Origin: Thalassobius sp. I31.1
GTDB taxonomy: Bacteria > Pseudomonadota > Alphaproteobacteria > Rhodobacterales > Rhodobacteraceae
Direction of reading: 5' to 3'
DNA: 64,000 bases
NCBI RefSeq assembly: GCF_003031585.1
Contig: NZ_PWAA01000022.1
Coordinates: 62,001 to 126,000, forward strand
In this document: positions 51,665 through 61,827 of the stretch, piece after piece
Layout of the letters: each line of letters opens with the position of its first letter
Numbering within the stretch: the stretch's first letter is position 1
The notes under the pieces: generated by a model
What the model saw: only the letters and a program-made list of their open reading frames with translations
Database searches by the model: none
Told to the model about the DNA's origin: nothing
Translations under genes and position numbers: made by a program

Positions 51665-52968
51665 TACTCCAGACCTTCGGGCTGTCCGGCCACTACAAAA
51701 AGCAGGGCTTCGGGATTCAGAAGTTCAGCGGCGACCCGGGCGATGTCCTCCTGTGTTACAGTGCGGATTTTATCGTTTCGCGTGGCAATGTAATCCACAG
51801 CAAGCCCCTGCATCTGCATACCAACAAGGATGTTTGCAATTGGGCCATTGCCGTCAAAGCGCAGGGGATAAGCGCCAGTCAGATAGGTCTGGGCGGCTTG
51901 CAGTTCTTCCGGGGTCACGCCTTCATTCGCCATTTTCGCCCATTCGGCGCGCACCACATCAATTGCCTCAGCGATACGGTCGTTGGAAGATGCAAACTGA
52001 CCAAGGATCATTTCGCCGTGTTCCATCGGCACCAGATAGGTCCCGATGCCGTAGGTCAGCCCCCGGTTTTCACGCACTTCCTGCGTCAGGCGCGAAGCAA
52101 AACCACCGGCGCCCAGGATACGGTTCATGACAAAGGCGGCGAAGAAATCTTCATCGTCGCGCGGGATGCCTGCGTGACCGAACATGGCGACAGATTGCGG
52201 GGTGTTGAAGGGGACGATTTCCACGCCGCCCCCTGCCGCGAATTCCACACGTTCCGGCATTGGGGCGCCGGTGGCGGGCAGATCGCTCAACAATGCATCA
52301 AGCAACAATCCCAGTTCTTCGGCGGTGATGTCGCCCACTGCGCCGACATAGACACGATCCAGCGCCATGGTGGCGTCTTTTGCGGCGAACAGATCGTCGC
52401 GGGTCAGGGCGTTCACAGTTTCCGCCGTGCCATCGCGAGAGGTGGCATAGGGGTGGTTGGGGAAGGCGAGTTCGTCAAAACGACGCGAGGCCAGCGCACC
52501 GGGATCCTGTGCATCGGAACGGATATTTGACAGCACCTGTTCGCGGACACGATCCACGGCGGTCTGATCAAAATTCGGTGCGATGATTGCGCCACGCAGC
52601 AAGGTGATGGCGTCGTCCTGGTTTTCGGTCAGGAAGCGGGCCGAAACGGATACGCTGTCGTCGCCTGCGTCAAACCCGGTTTCCAGGGCAAGGGCTTCAC
52701 GTGCAGCGGAAAAGGCGCGGCTGTCCAGGTCACCGGTGCCTTCTTCCAGCAGGGCCATCATCAGATTGGTTGCGCCGCGTTTGTCCGGGGTTTCAAGGCT
52801 TGCGCCGCCTTTGAAGGAAATCTCAAGGGCTGTGAAGGGGATGGAATGTTCTTCCACCAGCCAGGCTTTGATGCCACCGGGGGAGGTGATTTCCTGAATG
52901 TCGACTTCAGCACGCAGGGGCAGGGACAGCAGGAAAACAGCAGCGACGTAAGTGAAAATACGGGTCAT
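51664..52968 (-). CDS. M16-family protein, non-catalytic partner
   Basis: A 434-residue periplasmic protein with a signal peptide (cleavage after LRA near residue 20) and the M16 peptidase fold. At the place of the zinc site it reads ATNLMMALLEEG instead of H-x2-E-H, so it cannot bind the catalytic zinc. The second M16 repeat retains the RGLTYGIGTY element near 320. It overlaps the catalytic partner by four bases; the pair likely forms a heterodimer like the two chains of mitochondrial processing peptidase. Confidence 0.93.
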   Translation of the reverse strand: MTRIFTYVAAVFLLSLPLRAEVDIQEITSPGGIKAWLVEEHSIPFTALEISFKGGASLETPDKRGATNLMMALLEEGTGDLDSRAFSAAREALALETGFDAGDDSVSVSARFLTENQDDAITLLRGAIIAPNFDQTAVDRVREQVLSNIRSDAQDPGALASRRFDELAFPNHPYATSRDGTAETVNALTRDDLFAAKDATMALDRVYVGAVGDITAEELGLLLDALLSDLPATGAPMPERVEFAAGGGVEIVPFNTPQSVAMFGHAGIPRDDEDFFAAFVMNRILGAGGFASRLTQEVRENRGLTYGIGTYLVPMEHGEMILGQFASSNDRIAEAIDVVRAEWAKMANEGVTPEELQAAQTYLTGAYPLRFDGNGPIANILVGMQMQGLAVDYIATRNDKIRTVTQEDIARVAAELLNPEALLFVVAGQPEGLE

Positions 52969-54299
52969 TGGGCAAGCTCCGGCTTGATCATGCGACCGGT
53001 GACGGCGCGGTTGCGGTCAAGGACCATTTCAGCAGCAGTGATCACATCTTCCGGGGTCACAGCCTGAAGAAGATCAGGCCATGCGCCGATGTCATCCAGT
53101 GTCAGCCCGGTTGTCAGTGCCTGACCGTAGCGGCGGGCAAGCGATGCAACGTCATCATCCGCATAAATCTGTGCTGCACGGCTTTGCATCTTGATGCGTT
53201 CCAGGTGATCTGCGTCGATGCCTTCCGCAATAAATTCCGCCAGAACACGATCCATGGCTGCTTCGGCGTCATCCAGGGAAACGCCGGGCACCGGCACAAT
53301 TGCCAGACCGAAATTGGTGTCGTCATAAGACAGGCCGCCGTACCAGGCAGAGGTGTAAACCGCGATCTGTTCGTCAAATTGCAGACGTTTTGCCATGAAG
53401 GATGTTGTGGGGCTGCCGCCCAGCAGTTCGGCCAGAATGGTCAGGGCCGCAGCGGTTTCCTGATCGCCGGGGTCACGTTCCGGGGCGAGATAGTTGCGCT
53501 GAATATAGCTTTGGCCGATGCGCGGATCTTCCAGCGACAGGCGACGCTCTGACAGTTGCGGGGGTTCTTGCGGACGCACACGGGCTTCAAGCCCTTCGGT
53601 CGGCGCAAGCGGGCCATAGTGTTTTTCGGCAAGGTCGCGGACTTCATCCGGGGTCACATCGCCGGCGACAATCAGGATGGCGTTGTTGGGCGCATAGAAA
53701 CGCTGATAGAAATCAAGCGCATCCTGTGTATCAAGCTGTTCGATTTCATGACGCCAGCCGATGACCGGGATGCCGTAGGGGTGGTTCAGATACTGCGCGG
53801 CATTGCGCTGTTCGCGAAACAGGGCGGCGGGATCACTGTCGGTGCGCTGATTGCGTTCTTCCAGCACCACGTTGCGTTCAATCACCATATCTTCATCGGC
53901 GATCTTCAGATTGCGCATGCGATCGGCTTCCATCTGCATCATCAGATCCAGCCGGTCAGAGGCGACGCGCTGATGATACGCAGTGTAATCCCAGCTGGTG
54001 AAAGCGTTATCCGTGCCGCCATTGGCCGCGACGGTTTCGGAAAACTCACCGGGGGCAAGGTTTTCAGTGCCGCGAAACAGCAGATGTTCCAGGAAATGCG
54101 CAATGCCGGATTTACCTGCGGGTTCGTCCGCGGCCCCGACGCGATACCAGACCATCTGCACGACGACAGGGGCGCGGTGATCTTCGATCACGACCACTTC
54201 CATCCCGTTGTTCAGGGTGAAATCGGTCACGGTTTCAGCCGTGACGGGCAGGGCAAAACAGGCCAGTGCCGCCAGAGGTTTCAGAATCCGGTGCAGCAT
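52965..54299 (-). CDS. M16-family zinc metallopeptidase, catalytic partner
   Basis: A 444-residue secreted peptidase with a signal peptide (LKPLAALACFALPVTAE; cleavage near residue 21). The inverted zinc motif HFLEH (residues 68-72) and the downstream Glu in the helix after NAFTSWDYTAYHQ complete the active site. The start at 54299 is chosen because GAGG lies six bases upstream; an ATG at 54311 has no ribosome site. It works with the following non-catalytic protein, probably degrading or maturing peptides in the periplasm. Confidence 0.95.
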   Translation of the reverse strand: MLHRILKPLAALACFALPVTAETVTDFTLNNGMEVVVIEDHRAPVVVQMVWYRVGAADEPAGKSGIAHFLEHLLFRGTENLAPGEFSETVAANGGTDNAFTSWDYTAYHQRVASDRLDLMMQMEADRMRNLKIADEDMVIERNVVLEERNQRTDSDPAALFREQRNAAQYLNHPYGIPVIGWRHEIEQLDTQDALDFYQRFYAPNNAILIVAGDVTPDEVRDLAEKHYGPLAPTEGLEARVRPQEPPQLSERRLSLEDPRIGQSYIQRNYLAPERDPGDQETAAALTILAELLGGSPTTSFMAKRLQFDEQIAVYTSAWYGGLSYDDTNFGLAIVPVPGVSLDDAEAAMDRVLAEFIAEGIDADHLERIKMQSRAAQIYADDDVASLARRYGQALTTGLTLDDIGAWPDLLQAVTPEDVITAAEMVLDRNRAVTGRMIKPELAQ

Positions 54300-54377
54300 A
54301 AAACGCCTCATAATTATGTCTGTGATCAATGTATGAGAAGGCCGGAAACTTACAAGCCCGGCCTTTTCAAATCCGCG

Positions 54378-54914
54378 TCATTCCGCCGGTGCGGATGGTG
54401 CGGCAGATGTGCGGATGCCTGCCTGACGCAAACGTTGCAGTTCTGCCTGCTGATCCAGCGCCTGGTGGCGGTATTTGCGGAAATAGACGCTGACGTTAAA
54501 CGCACGTTCCAGAACACGGCCACGGTTGTTGCGGCGGAATTCCAGATCTTCGGCGGCGGTCACCTGACGAATATCCGGGGAATAGCCGTGGCGCGACGCA
54601 TGTGCCAGAAGGCTGCTGTCCGGCCCGGTGGTGCCGTCTTCAGTCAGTGCGCCCGCACTGCCGCCAAGGGCGACAACGGCATCAGCCAGCGGATTTGGAT
54701 CGGTGCGGTTGTTGCCGCCGGGTGTTGGCGTGGGCAGCGCTGCCAGATCCGTTGGTGTTTCCAGAGGGCGCGAGGGCAGGATCGCAAATTCATCCGGGCC
54801 GGTGCCGGTTTTTGTCAGTTCCAGCAGATCGGGTTCGCTGTTGCGCCCGCCACAGGCGGCCGGCAGCATCAGAAGGGCCAGGATTGTGGCGGTCTTGATG
54901 AATGTGGTCTGCAT
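54378..54914 (-). CDS. DUF3035 lipoprotein
   Basis: A 178-residue lipoprotein. The signal peptide is hydrophobic to ALLMLPAAC, where Cys at about residue 21 is the lipobox Cys. The mature part has Pro-rich and Asn-rich linker sequence, then a basic helical C-terminus with RRNNRGR and RKYRHQALDQQAELQRLR. DUF3035 proteins in Rhodobacterales sit next to lspA and the M16 pair, as here, and their function is unknown. AGGAGA lies before the start at 54914. Confidence 0.85.
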   Translation of the reverse strand: MQTTFIKTATILALLMLPAACGGRNSEPDLLELTKTGTGPDEFAILPSRPLETPTDLAALPTPTPGGNNRTDPNPLADAVVALGGSAGALTEDGTTGPDSSLLAHASRHGYSPDIRQVTAAEDLEFRRNNRGRVLERAFNVSVYFRKYRHQALDQQAELQRLRQAGIRTSAAPSAPAE

Positions 54915-55001
54915 CGGTCTCTCCTGCGTTCTTATCACTCTATAGCCTGTGCAAAACCGCACGTCACCTGGCATATTCAGCTTCGGCAAATCCTGGCGTA
55001 T

Positions 55002-55466
55002 TCAGCGGGTCTTTTTGTTTCCGGAAAAGATCACAAGGCCAAAAGCGCCAATGAAAATCGCGATATCTGCGACATTAAAGGAATAGGGGTTTTCAAAGCC
55101 GCAGCAGGACATGTTCAGAAAATCCAGAACAGCGCCGTAAACCACCCGGTCAATCACATTGCCCAATGCGCCGCCAATCAGGATGCCGCCGGAAATCTGC
55201 ATCCATTTCTTGTCACCCTCACTGCGCACCCACCAGGCAACCCAGGCGGAAATCACAAGGGCCAGGGCAATCAGCAGCCAGCGGGAATCAGAACCGCTGA
55301 ACAGGCCGAAATTGATGCCGTAGTTATAGGCCATGTGGAAGGTCAGATAGGGCGGAAAGACTTCCATCACGCCCAGGGTTTTCAGATCCAGCCATTCAAC
55401 CACATATTGCTTGGACAGCTGGTCCAGCAGGAAGGTCAGGAACCCGGCGATAAACATGCGTTTCAT
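55002..55466 (-). CDS. lspA: Lipoprotein signal peptidase (signal peptidase II)
   Basis: A 154-residue inner-membrane aspartyl protease that removes signal peptides from prolipoproteins. The four transmembrane helices are evident, the conserved NYGINFGLF segment lies near 48-56, and the catalytic Asp residues lie in GALGNVIDRVVYGAVLDFLN near 99-118. The upstream gene is purH and the downstream gene a lipoprotein that would itself be a substrate. AGGAG precedes the start. Confidence 0.97.
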   Translation of the reverse strand: MKRMFIAGFLTFLLDQLSKQYVVEWLDLKTLGVMEVFPPYLTFHMAYNYGINFGLFSGSDSRWLLIALALVISAWVAWWVRSEGDKKWMQISGGILIGGALGNVIDRVVYGAVLDFLNMSCCGFENPYSFNVADIAIFIGAFGLVIFSGNKKTR

Positions 55467-55490
55467 TGTGTCGGGCTCCTGGCCGGTTGC

Positions 55491-57080
55491 TTAGTGACGG
55501 AAGTGGCGCATGCCGGTGAAGACCATGGCAAGACCCGCGTCATTTGCGGCCTTGATCACATCGTCATCGCGCATGGAACCACCAGGCTGGATCACACAGG
55601 TTGCACCGGCAGCGGCAGCTTCCAGCAGGCCGTCAGCAAAGGGGAAGAACGCATCAGACGCAACCGCAGATCCTTTGGCAAGGCTGGCATCCAGGTCCAG
55701 TTCGTCGGCCATACGTTGCGCTTTGGAGGCGGCGACATTGGCACTGTCGAGGCGGCTCATCTGGCCGGCGCCGACGCCAACGGTTGCGTGATCTTTTACA
55801 TAAACAATCGCGTTGGATTTCACGTGTTTTGCGACTTTCCAGGCGAACAGAAGATCCTGCATTTGTTCATCTGTCGGGGCTTTTTCAGTGACGACTTTCA
55901 GGTCATCCATGCCGACGTAACCCACGTCTTTGTCCTGAACCAGCATACCGCCAGACACTTGTTTATAAGCGGTGATGGAGGCACGCGGCGCAGGCAGGGC
56001 ATCGGTCAGCAGCAGGCGCAGGTTTTTCTTACCGGCGAAGATTTCTTTGGCCTCATCAGAGGCACCGGGCGCGATCACGACCTCAGTAAAGATCTCAACG
56101 ATCTTTGTGGCGGTTTCCGCATCCAGCGGCTGGTTCAGCGCCACGATCCCGCCAAAGGCAGAGGTACGGTCACAGTCAAACGCCTTTTGGTAGGCTTCAA
56201 CCAGGGTTGCACCTTTGGCAACACCACAGGGGTTTGCGTGTTTGATGATGGTAACGGCTGCGGTTTCTGCCGGGTCAAATTCCGCGACCAGTTCATAGGC
56301 CGCATCCGTGTCATTGATGTTGTTGTAGGACAGTTCCTTGCCCTGCAGCTGCACGGCAGTTGCAACACCGGGGCGCGCGGAACCATCAGTGTAAAACGCC
56401 GCCTGTTGGTGGCTGTTTTCACCGTAACGCAGGCTTTGTTTCAGCTCACCCGCGAACACACGGCGGCGTGGGGTTTCTTTGCCAATGCTTGCGGCCATCC
56501 AGGTGGAAACCGCAGCATCATAAGCACCGGTGCGGGCATAAGCGATCTGGGCCTGTTGCTGGCGGAAGGCGTAGGTGGTTGCGCCGTCGTTTGCATCCAG
56601 TTCACCCAGAAGCGCGCTGTAATCCTCAACATCAACGATGGTGGTGACAAAACCGTGGTTCTTGGCAGCCGCGCGGATCATCGCGGGGCCGCCGATGTCG
56701 ATGTTTTCGATCATCTCAGCATAATCAGCACCACGGGCGAGCGCCGCTTCGAACGGGTACAGGTTCACAACCAGCAGGTCGATCGCGCCAATGCCATGTT
56801 CATTCATCGCAGCCACGTGATCATCATTGTCACGCAGGGCCAGCAGGCCACCATGCACTTTCGGGTGCAGGGTTTTGACGCGGCCATCCATCATTTCCGG
56901 GAAGTTCGTGATGTCAGACACGTCTTTCACCGCAATGCCCGCATCGCGGATCGCAGCAGCAGACCCGCCGGTGGACAGAAGTTCAACCCCGCGGTCGGAA
57001 AGAGAACGGGCGAGGTCGATCAGCCCGGATTTGTCGGACACAGAGATAAGGGCGCGGCGGATAGGGGAAAGATCGGTCAT
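55491..57080 (-). CDS. purH: Bifunctional purine biosynthesis protein PurH
   Basis: A 529-residue enzyme performing the last two steps to IMP: AICAR formylation and IMP ring closure. The N-terminal cyclohydrolase domain shows [27 protein letters not shown] and [19 protein letters not shown]; the C-terminal transformylase domain shows [14 protein letters not shown] and KHANPCGVA. The start at 57080 follows AGGAAG by six bases; an upstream open extension into the neighbouring gene is rejected. Length is the family norm. Confidence 0.98.
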   Translation of the reverse strand: MTDLSPIRRALISVSDKSGLIDLARSLSDRGVELLSTGGSAAAIRDAGIAVKDVSDITNFPEMMDGRVKTLHPKVHGGLLALRDNDDHVAAMNEHGIGAIDLLVVNLYPFEAALARGADYAEMIENIDIGGPAMIRAAAKNHGFVTTIVDVEDYSALLGELDANDGATTYAFRQQQAQIAYARTGAYDAAVSTWMAASIGKETPRRRVFAGELKQSLRYGENSHQQAAFYTDGSARPGVATAVQLQGKELSYNNINDTDAAYELVAEFDPAETAAVTIIKHANPCGVAKGATLVEAYQKAFDCDRTSAFGGIVALNQPLDAETATKIVEIFTEVVIAPGASDEAKEIFAGKKNLRLLLTDALPAPRASITAYKQVSGGMLVQDKDVGYVGMDDLKVVTEKAPTDEQMQDLLFAWKVAKHVKSNAIVYVKDHATVGVGAGQMSRLDSANVAASKAQRMADELDLDASLAKGSAVASDAFFPFADGLLEAAAAGATCVIQPGGSMRDDDVIKAANDAGLAMVFTGMRHFRH

Positions 57081-57111
57081 CAGGGCTTCCTGGCGTTGGG
57101 TCAGAACTTGG

Positions 57112-58911
57112 TCACATGTCGAAGTCGGGTTCATCCATCTGCAGGTCACGCACAGCCGTGGGCGTGTCCTGGGTCTTGGAAAGAGTCCAGCTTATGCGGG
57201 CGGCATACTCCATAACCCGGCCAGATAGAACGATTTGTTTCGTCGCACGCGGTTTTATGCGGTCTTTTTCCAGATAAACCGAGGGTTCCAGGCTGATTCC
57301 ATGGCTGCCGTTTTGCCGGAAGACCCAGATTTCACCGCTGCGCAGGGCCAGCGAAACCGCTTTGCCCCCCATATCAAGCGCCGCATCCACGTCAGGGTGC
57401 AGGTGAAACCGCAGCTGAAACCGGATGCCCTGCAGCTTGACCTGATCCATGGCGGTGTCGAATTTCTGTTTGTCCGGATCGGTCAGGGTCATCAGCGTGT
57501 CTTCGCCAATCAGCACCCGCCCGTCCTGGCTGAGATCAAGTTCGCGCACATGGGTCAGCCCGTGGCTTTCGCGATAGCCATCATGGCCGCCGTGGAAATG
57601 GATGTTTTCCAGGCCGGAACTGCTTTCCAGCAGCACATCTTTTGCGCCCTGCGTCAGCAGTTCGCGCTTTTGCCCGCCGATATAGCCTGCGGTGCCGAGG
57701 CGGGCGGAGGAATAACCTTCAATCCCCAGCGTGGAATGGGATGGGGTGGCCCGCCCGGCGCGCTGCCAGTCTTCGCCAAACCCGGCCCCGCAACCGCAGT
57801 TCACGATCAGCGGTCTGCGCCCGGATGTCAGTTCCATTGCGAAGGTCGATGCGTGGGCATTGGCGGAGAATTCGCCTTTGGGCGGGGCGCTTGCATCAAT
57901 CACAATGCTGGTGCGTCCGGCCTGAAGCCGGGCAAACCCCATGGACAGACCTTTGCGGGTCTTCGCGCGGATGCCGGATGCCGCCAGGGCATGGTCAAGC
58001 CGCCCTTCTGTGCCGCGCCCGCCGCTGTGAAAACGCGCAAGCCCGCCATCTGCATGGCGCAGGCTGCGCAGGGTTGGAGCGATGCGATCAATCGCGGCTT
58101 TATGGGCGTCAGGTGCCATGCGCCCCGCTTCGGCCAGGGCTGCTGCAGCCCATGTGAGCAGGGTGAAGACTTCAAGCAGTTCTTCGGGGCTTCGCGTGGG
58201 AATGCCGCCCTGATCATCAATTTGTGCGGTGCATTCTTTTGCCAGGGCATCCATGGCAGGTTTCACCAGATGATCCATGCCGCTCAGGGCGAGGCCCGCG
58301 TAAATCAGCCCGGTGAGGGCCTCAAACCGGGGCAGGCCTGGGCTTGCGACTTTCCAGCGTTTGGACAGGAAAGACACCTGCTGCCCCATGCTGGCAAAGA
58401 AACGATCGGAATCTTCCGATGGCAGGTTGTTCAGCAGAAACAGCGCGTGATTGATCCAGCGGATAATGCGCCGCCCGGTCAGATCCGGTGTCCAGCCCGC
58501 ACCGGCACCCCCGCCATAGCGATCAATCCAGGCCATAAGCCAGGCCTGGGCTTTCTGACGGGATTTCAGATCACCGACTGCGGCCAGATCATCCAGCCAT
58601 GTGAAGCCGTTCAGGGTTTCTTCAAAGGCACGCGACGGCATGTCGATATCCCAGATCAGGGTATCGCGGGCCTCAGCCAGGTGACCGGCAAACAGGAAGT
58701 TCCCGGCGCAAAGCTGCCGGCCTTTGGCAAAAGAACCCAGGGTGCGCGGTTCCGGCTGCGACACAAAGCCGGTCGCAGGCTGTGCACGACGGGCACGCCG
58801 TGCCTGAAGCCGGTTTGTCAGCCGTGCGATTTTTGCGCTGATGGTTTCTTCTCGTGCCACGCTGTGCCTGTTGCCCTGTCTGCTTATCCAGATTCTGTTC
58901 TGGTGGTTCAT
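57112..58911 (-). CDS. Heparinase II/III-family protein
   Basis: A 599-residue protein of the heparinase II/III group: an alpha-toroid N-terminal half (about 70-320) and a beta-sandwich C-terminal half (about 330-590) with pieces such as [26 protein letters not shown]. In this conserved place beside purH and rsmB the family is found widely in Rhodobacteraceae, and the polysaccharide it acts on is unknown. No signal peptide is obvious. The start is uncertain: a GTG at 58944 and later GTG codons are alternatives, and none has a clear ribosome site. Confidence 0.87.
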   Translation of the reverse strand: MNHQNRIWISRQGNRHSVAREETISAKIARLTNRLQARRARRAQPATGFVSQPEPRTLGSFAKGRQLCAGNFLFAGHLAEARDTLIWDIDMPSRAFEETLNGFTWLDDLAAVGDLKSRQKAQAWLMAWIDRYGGGAGAGWTPDLTGRRIIRWINHALFLLNNLPSEDSDRFFASMGQQVSFLSKRWKVASPGLPRFEALTGLIYAGLALSGMDHLVKPAMDALAKECTAQIDDQGGIPTRSPEELLEVFTLLTWAAAALAEAGRMAPDAHKAAIDRIAPTLRSLRHADGGLARFHSGGRGTEGRLDHALAASGIRAKTRKGLSMGFARLQAGRTSIVIDASAPPKGEFSANAHASTFAMELTSGRRPLIVNCGCGAGFGEDWQRAGRATPSHSTLGIEGYSSARLGTAGYIGGQKRELLTQGAKDVLLESSSGLENIHFHGGHDGYRESHGLTHVRELDLSQDGRVLIGEDTLMTLTDPDKQKFDTAMDQVKLQGIRFQLRFHLHPDVDAALDMGGKAVSLALRSGEIWVFRQNGSHGISLEPSVYLEKDRIKPRATKQIVLSGRVMEYAARISWTLSKTQDTPTAVRDLQMDEPDFDM

Positions 58912-58956
58912 ACAAACATAAACTGTGCGCCGGGGCGCTGTCACCGTGAAAAAGAG

Positions 58957-60216
58957 TCAGGTCTTACGCATAAGCGCCATATAGAACCCATCCATGCCAC
59001 CCTGATCCGCCAGGTAATCGGGCCGCAGGCGAATGCCGCCTTCTGGTTTGATCCATGCCGGGTCGATAAACGGCAGGTCTGGCCGGATGATTTCAAGGTC
59101 ATCATGCCGTTTCAGCGCGTCTTCTGCCTGAATCTCACCTTCATCCGGCAGCAGGGAACAGGTGCAGAAAACCAGTCGCCCGCCAGGGGCAAGCAATGTC
59201 AGGGCGTGGTCGATCATACGTTCCTGCAGTTCAAAAAGACCCGGGAAATCGGAACCATCCTTGGCCCGCGCCAGATCCGGGTGACGGCGCATGGTGCCGG
59301 TGGCAGAACAGGGTGCATCCAGCAGGATCGCATCATATTGCCCCTGATGTTCCAGCGCGTCCCCTGTGACCAGCTTTGCGCTCAAACCGGTACGGTCCAG
59401 ATTTTCCTGCACCCGTGTCATGCGTTTTTCAGACAGATCCAATGCGGTGACATCTGCGCCAAGTGCGGCCATTTGCATGGTTTTCCCGCCAGGAGCGGCG
59501 CAAAGATCCAGGGTTGTTTCGCCAGGTTTCAGGCCCAGTAGCTGTACGGGCAGGGCGGCTGCCATATCCTGCACCCACCAGTCGCCTTCTTTAAAGCCGG
59601 GCAGTTTACTGACCTGACCATATTCGCGCAGGCGGACAGAGCCACCAGGCATGACTTCGCCACCAAGCTTTTCAGCCAGCGCCTGGCTGTCACCATTCTT
59701 CACGGTCAGATCCAGGGGGGGCTGCATGGCCTGAACTTCTTCCATCGCAACGACGGTGGCTTTGCCATAATCATCGCCCAGCGGTTTGCGCAGCCATTTT
59801 GGCAGTTGCGGGGCAGGCAGGCTGCGCCATTTGCCACGGCCCTCGCCACTGACTTTGCGCAGGGTCGCGTTGATCAGGCCTTTGAAATGTTTTGTGCTTT
59901 TGTGTTTCTGGGCAAGGCTGACCATGGCGTTCACAACACCATGGGCGGCAGCGCCTTCTTCGCAGATCTCAACCGTGCCAAGACGCAGTAGAACCATGGC
60001 CTCAGCCGGGGGCATTTTGCGCAGATACCGGCCCAACAGGCGATCCGCTCGGTCCTGCCAACGCAGAGTTGTGACGGCCAGGCGCTGGGCGCGGGCAAGT
60101 TCCGCCGGATCGGATAATTTTGGTGCGGGCAATTCTGATAGCAGGCGCCCATCCACAAGAACCCCGCGCAAAAGCGCTGCTGCTGCCTGTCGTGCTGCCA
60201 GTCCCTGTTCCGCCAT
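58957..60216 (-). CDS. rsmB: 16S rRNA (cytosine-967-C5)-methyltransferase RsmB
   Basis: A 419-residue SAM-dependent RNA methyltransferase. The first 140 residues are the NusB-like RNA-binding domain. The catalytic domain carries TLDLCAAPGGKTMQMA near 235-250, the motif-IV Cys in DAPCSATGTMRRHPD and the motif-VI Cys in FCTCSLLPDEGE. The two Cys residues perform C5 methylation. AAAGGA precedes the start. It diverges from the DUF1674 gene across 82 bp. Confidence 0.95.
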   Translation of the reverse strand: MAEQGLAARQAAAALLRGVLVDGRLLSELPAPKLSDPAELARAQRLAVTTLRWQDRADRLLGRYLRKMPPAEAMVLLRLGTVEICEEGAAAHGVVNAMVSLAQKHKSTKHFKGLINATLRKVSGEGRGKWRSLPAPQLPKWLRKPLGDDYGKATVVAMEEVQAMQPPLDLTVKNGDSQALAEKLGGEVMPGGSVRLREYGQVSKLPGFKEGDWWVQDMAAALPVQLLGLKPGETTLDLCAAPGGKTMQMAALGADVTALDLSEKRMTRVQENLDRTGLSAKLVTGDALEHQGQYDAILLDAPCSATGTMRRHPDLARAKDGSDFPGLFELQERMIDHALTLLAPGGRLVFCTCSLLPDEGEIQAEDALKRHDDLEIIRPDLPFIDPAWIKPEGGIRLRPDYLADQGGMDGFYMALMRKT

Positions 60217-60298
60217 ATCCGTGTCCTTTGCTTGCCCGTAAGGTCTGTTTCCCTATATGACAGAGGCGAACACCACAAGCAGCACAAAGGTTTGCGCC

Positions 60299-60478
60299 AT
60301 GTCTGAGCCTCAGGAATTTGATCTGTCCACCCCCGCAGGCCGTGCGCTGGCAGAGGCTGCTGCACGTAAAAAGGCCGCAAAGGGCGATGCGATGCCGGTC
60401 GAGCTGGGCGGACGCGAAGGGCCGGAACCCGTGCGTTACGGCGACTGGGAGAAAAAGGGAATCGCGGTCGATTTCTGA
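60299..60478 (+). CDS. DUF1674 protein (SdhAF4-like)
   Basis: A 59-residue protein ending with the family hallmark ELGGREGPEPVRYGDWEKKGIAVDF (cited in part: GPEPVRYGDWE-x3-GIAxDF). Mitochondrial relatives (SDHAF4) help assemble flavinylated SdhA into succinate dehydrogenase. There are no membrane segments. The chosen ATG at 60299 and one at 60257 both have weak ribosome sites; the shorter form equals the usual size. Confidence 0.87.
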   Translation: MSEPQEFDLSTPAGRALAEAAARKKAAKGDAMPVELGGREGPEPVRYGDWEKKGIAVDF

Positions 60479-60489
60479 CCTGGCAGCCT

Positions 60490-60822
60490 ATGATTATTGA
60501 AATTCGCAGATACACACTGAAACCCGGCAGGCGCGAAGATTTCATTCACTTCTTTGAAACGGTGAATCGTCAGGCTTTGCGCGATGCAGGTATGCGGGTT
60601 TTTGGCCCGATGCGGGATGAAGAAAACCCGGATGTTGTACACTGGATGCGGGCTTTTGACACGGAAGAGGCCCGCGAACGTATTAAAAACGATTTTTATG
60701 ACGGGCCGGTCTGGGCTGAAAAAGTCGAACCCTTCGTGATGCCGATGATTGAGACGTTCGAAGCCTCAGTCGCCAGCACCACAGAAGGGTTTGAAAATTT
60801 CAGCGGTTTGCCCGCGCTCTGA
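60490..60822 (+). CDS. NIPSNAP-family protein
   Basis: A 110-residue ferredoxin-like (dimeric alpha-beta barrel) protein. The opening IIEIRRYTLKPGRREDF and the central MRAFDTEEARERIKNDFY are typical of NIPSNAP. Function is not known. The start lies 11 bases after the DUF1674 stop, and no clear ribosome site is visible, so the two may be translated in a coupled way. The stop abuts the convergent MBL hydrolase gene. Confidence 0.9.
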   Translation: MIIEIRRYTLKPGRREDFIHFFETVNRQALRDAGMRVFGPMRDEENPDVVHWMRAFDTEEARERIKNDFYDGPVWAEKVEPFVMPMIETFEASVASTTEGFENFSGLPAL

Positions 60823-61749
60823 TCACAGCCGGAACTGATAACTTGCGGGAACATAGCGGAACCCGCTGTCTCGGCGTTCCACATATCCAAGGGCCGGGAA
60901 AGGCATGTGATAGCCGATAAAGGGGATCCGGTCGCTGGCCAGCATATCCAACAGCCTGCGCCGGGTGGTGGCAGCCGCGGTTTTGTCCATGTCAAAGCGC
61001 ACTTCCCAATCGGGGTATCCCAGTGACCAGACATAGTGGTTCGCCGTATCCCCGAACAGCAACACAGATTGCCCCTGGCTTTCGATCATAAACGCCATAT
61101 GGCCGGGGGTGTGCCCGAATGCCGCCACAGCAGTGATCCCCGGGGCGACGGATCCGCCGTCTTCCAGGAAACTCATCTTTTCGGCCAGCGGGCGCACGTT
61201 GCTTTCAAATGCCGCGTCTTCCGCGCCATTCCAGTGGTTGTATTCGACCGACCCCGTAACATAGCGCGCATTGGGGAAGGTCGGGGTGCCATCGGCCATC
61301 AATCCGCCGATGTGGTCAAAATGCATATGGGTGATTACAACCACATCAATTTGTTCCGCTGTGTAGCCAGAGGCATTCAGGGCCTGAATAAGTTGTGCTG
61401 CGTTCAGGCCGGTATCAAAGAGGATCAGATCCTGGCCCGTGTTCACAAGGGTTGGGGTGAAGTAGAATTCGGTCTGGTCGGCGGGAATGAAATTGCGTGC
61501 GGACACATCGGCAAATTCCTCAGAACTGACATTTGTGCCGAAGATGCCCTGGACATCGCCTGCAATGGTTGTTCCGGCCAGAAGTGTCGTGATTTCGAAA
61601 TCACCCAGCGTGAAACGTGAGAAAGCCGGGGTATACGCCCCCTGCATCTCAGCCGCAGCAAGGGCTGGCGTGGCCGAGGCAGCCGCAAGTGGCAGCGATG
61701 CCCCGGTGATCAGCGCCTGGCGGCGCGTCAGTAGAATATCGGACTTCAT
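60823..61749 (-). CDS. Exported MBL-fold metallohydrolase (Tat substrate)
   Basis: A 308-residue metallo-beta-lactamase-fold protein with a probable twin-arginine signal (LTRRQALITG then a hydrophobic stretch, cleavage near ALA at residue 31). The metal motif H-x-H-x-D-H is present as VITHMHFDHIGG near 140-151, together with downstream His in GHTPGHMAF and the Asp in LLFGDTANH. The family covers lactonases and other hydrolases. GGGGGAG precedes the start. It is a single gene. Confidence 0.9.
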   Translation of the reverse strand: MKSDILLTRRQALITGASLPLAAASATPALAAAEMQGAYTPAFSRFTLGDFEITTLLAGTTIAGDVQGIFGTNVSSEEFADVSARNFIPADQTEFYFTPTLVNTGQDLILFDTGLNAAQLIQALNASGYTAEQIDVVVITHMHFDHIGGLMADGTPTFPNARYVTGSVEYNHWNGAEDAAFESNVRPLAEKMSFLEDGGSVAPGITAVAAFGHTPGHMAFMIESQGQSVLLFGDTANHYVWSLGYPDWEVRFDMDKTAAATTRRRLLDMLASDRIPFIGYHMPFPALGYVERRDSGFRYVPASYQFRL

Positions 61750-61827
61750 GTTCTTCTCCCCCTGGTGTTTGCCGAAGCTTAGACCTTGCAGGCCGTTGCT
61801 TCCAAATCACGAAGGAGAGAGGGGGGC

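Noticed and set aside
53556-57215. A 1219-codon open frame on the plus strand opposite the M16, DUF3035, lspA and purH genes
   Set aside because: It runs antisense to four genes with clear motifs and has no recognisable domain. It is a by-product of codon usage on the other strand; the same holds for a 768-codon frame at 57235-59541.
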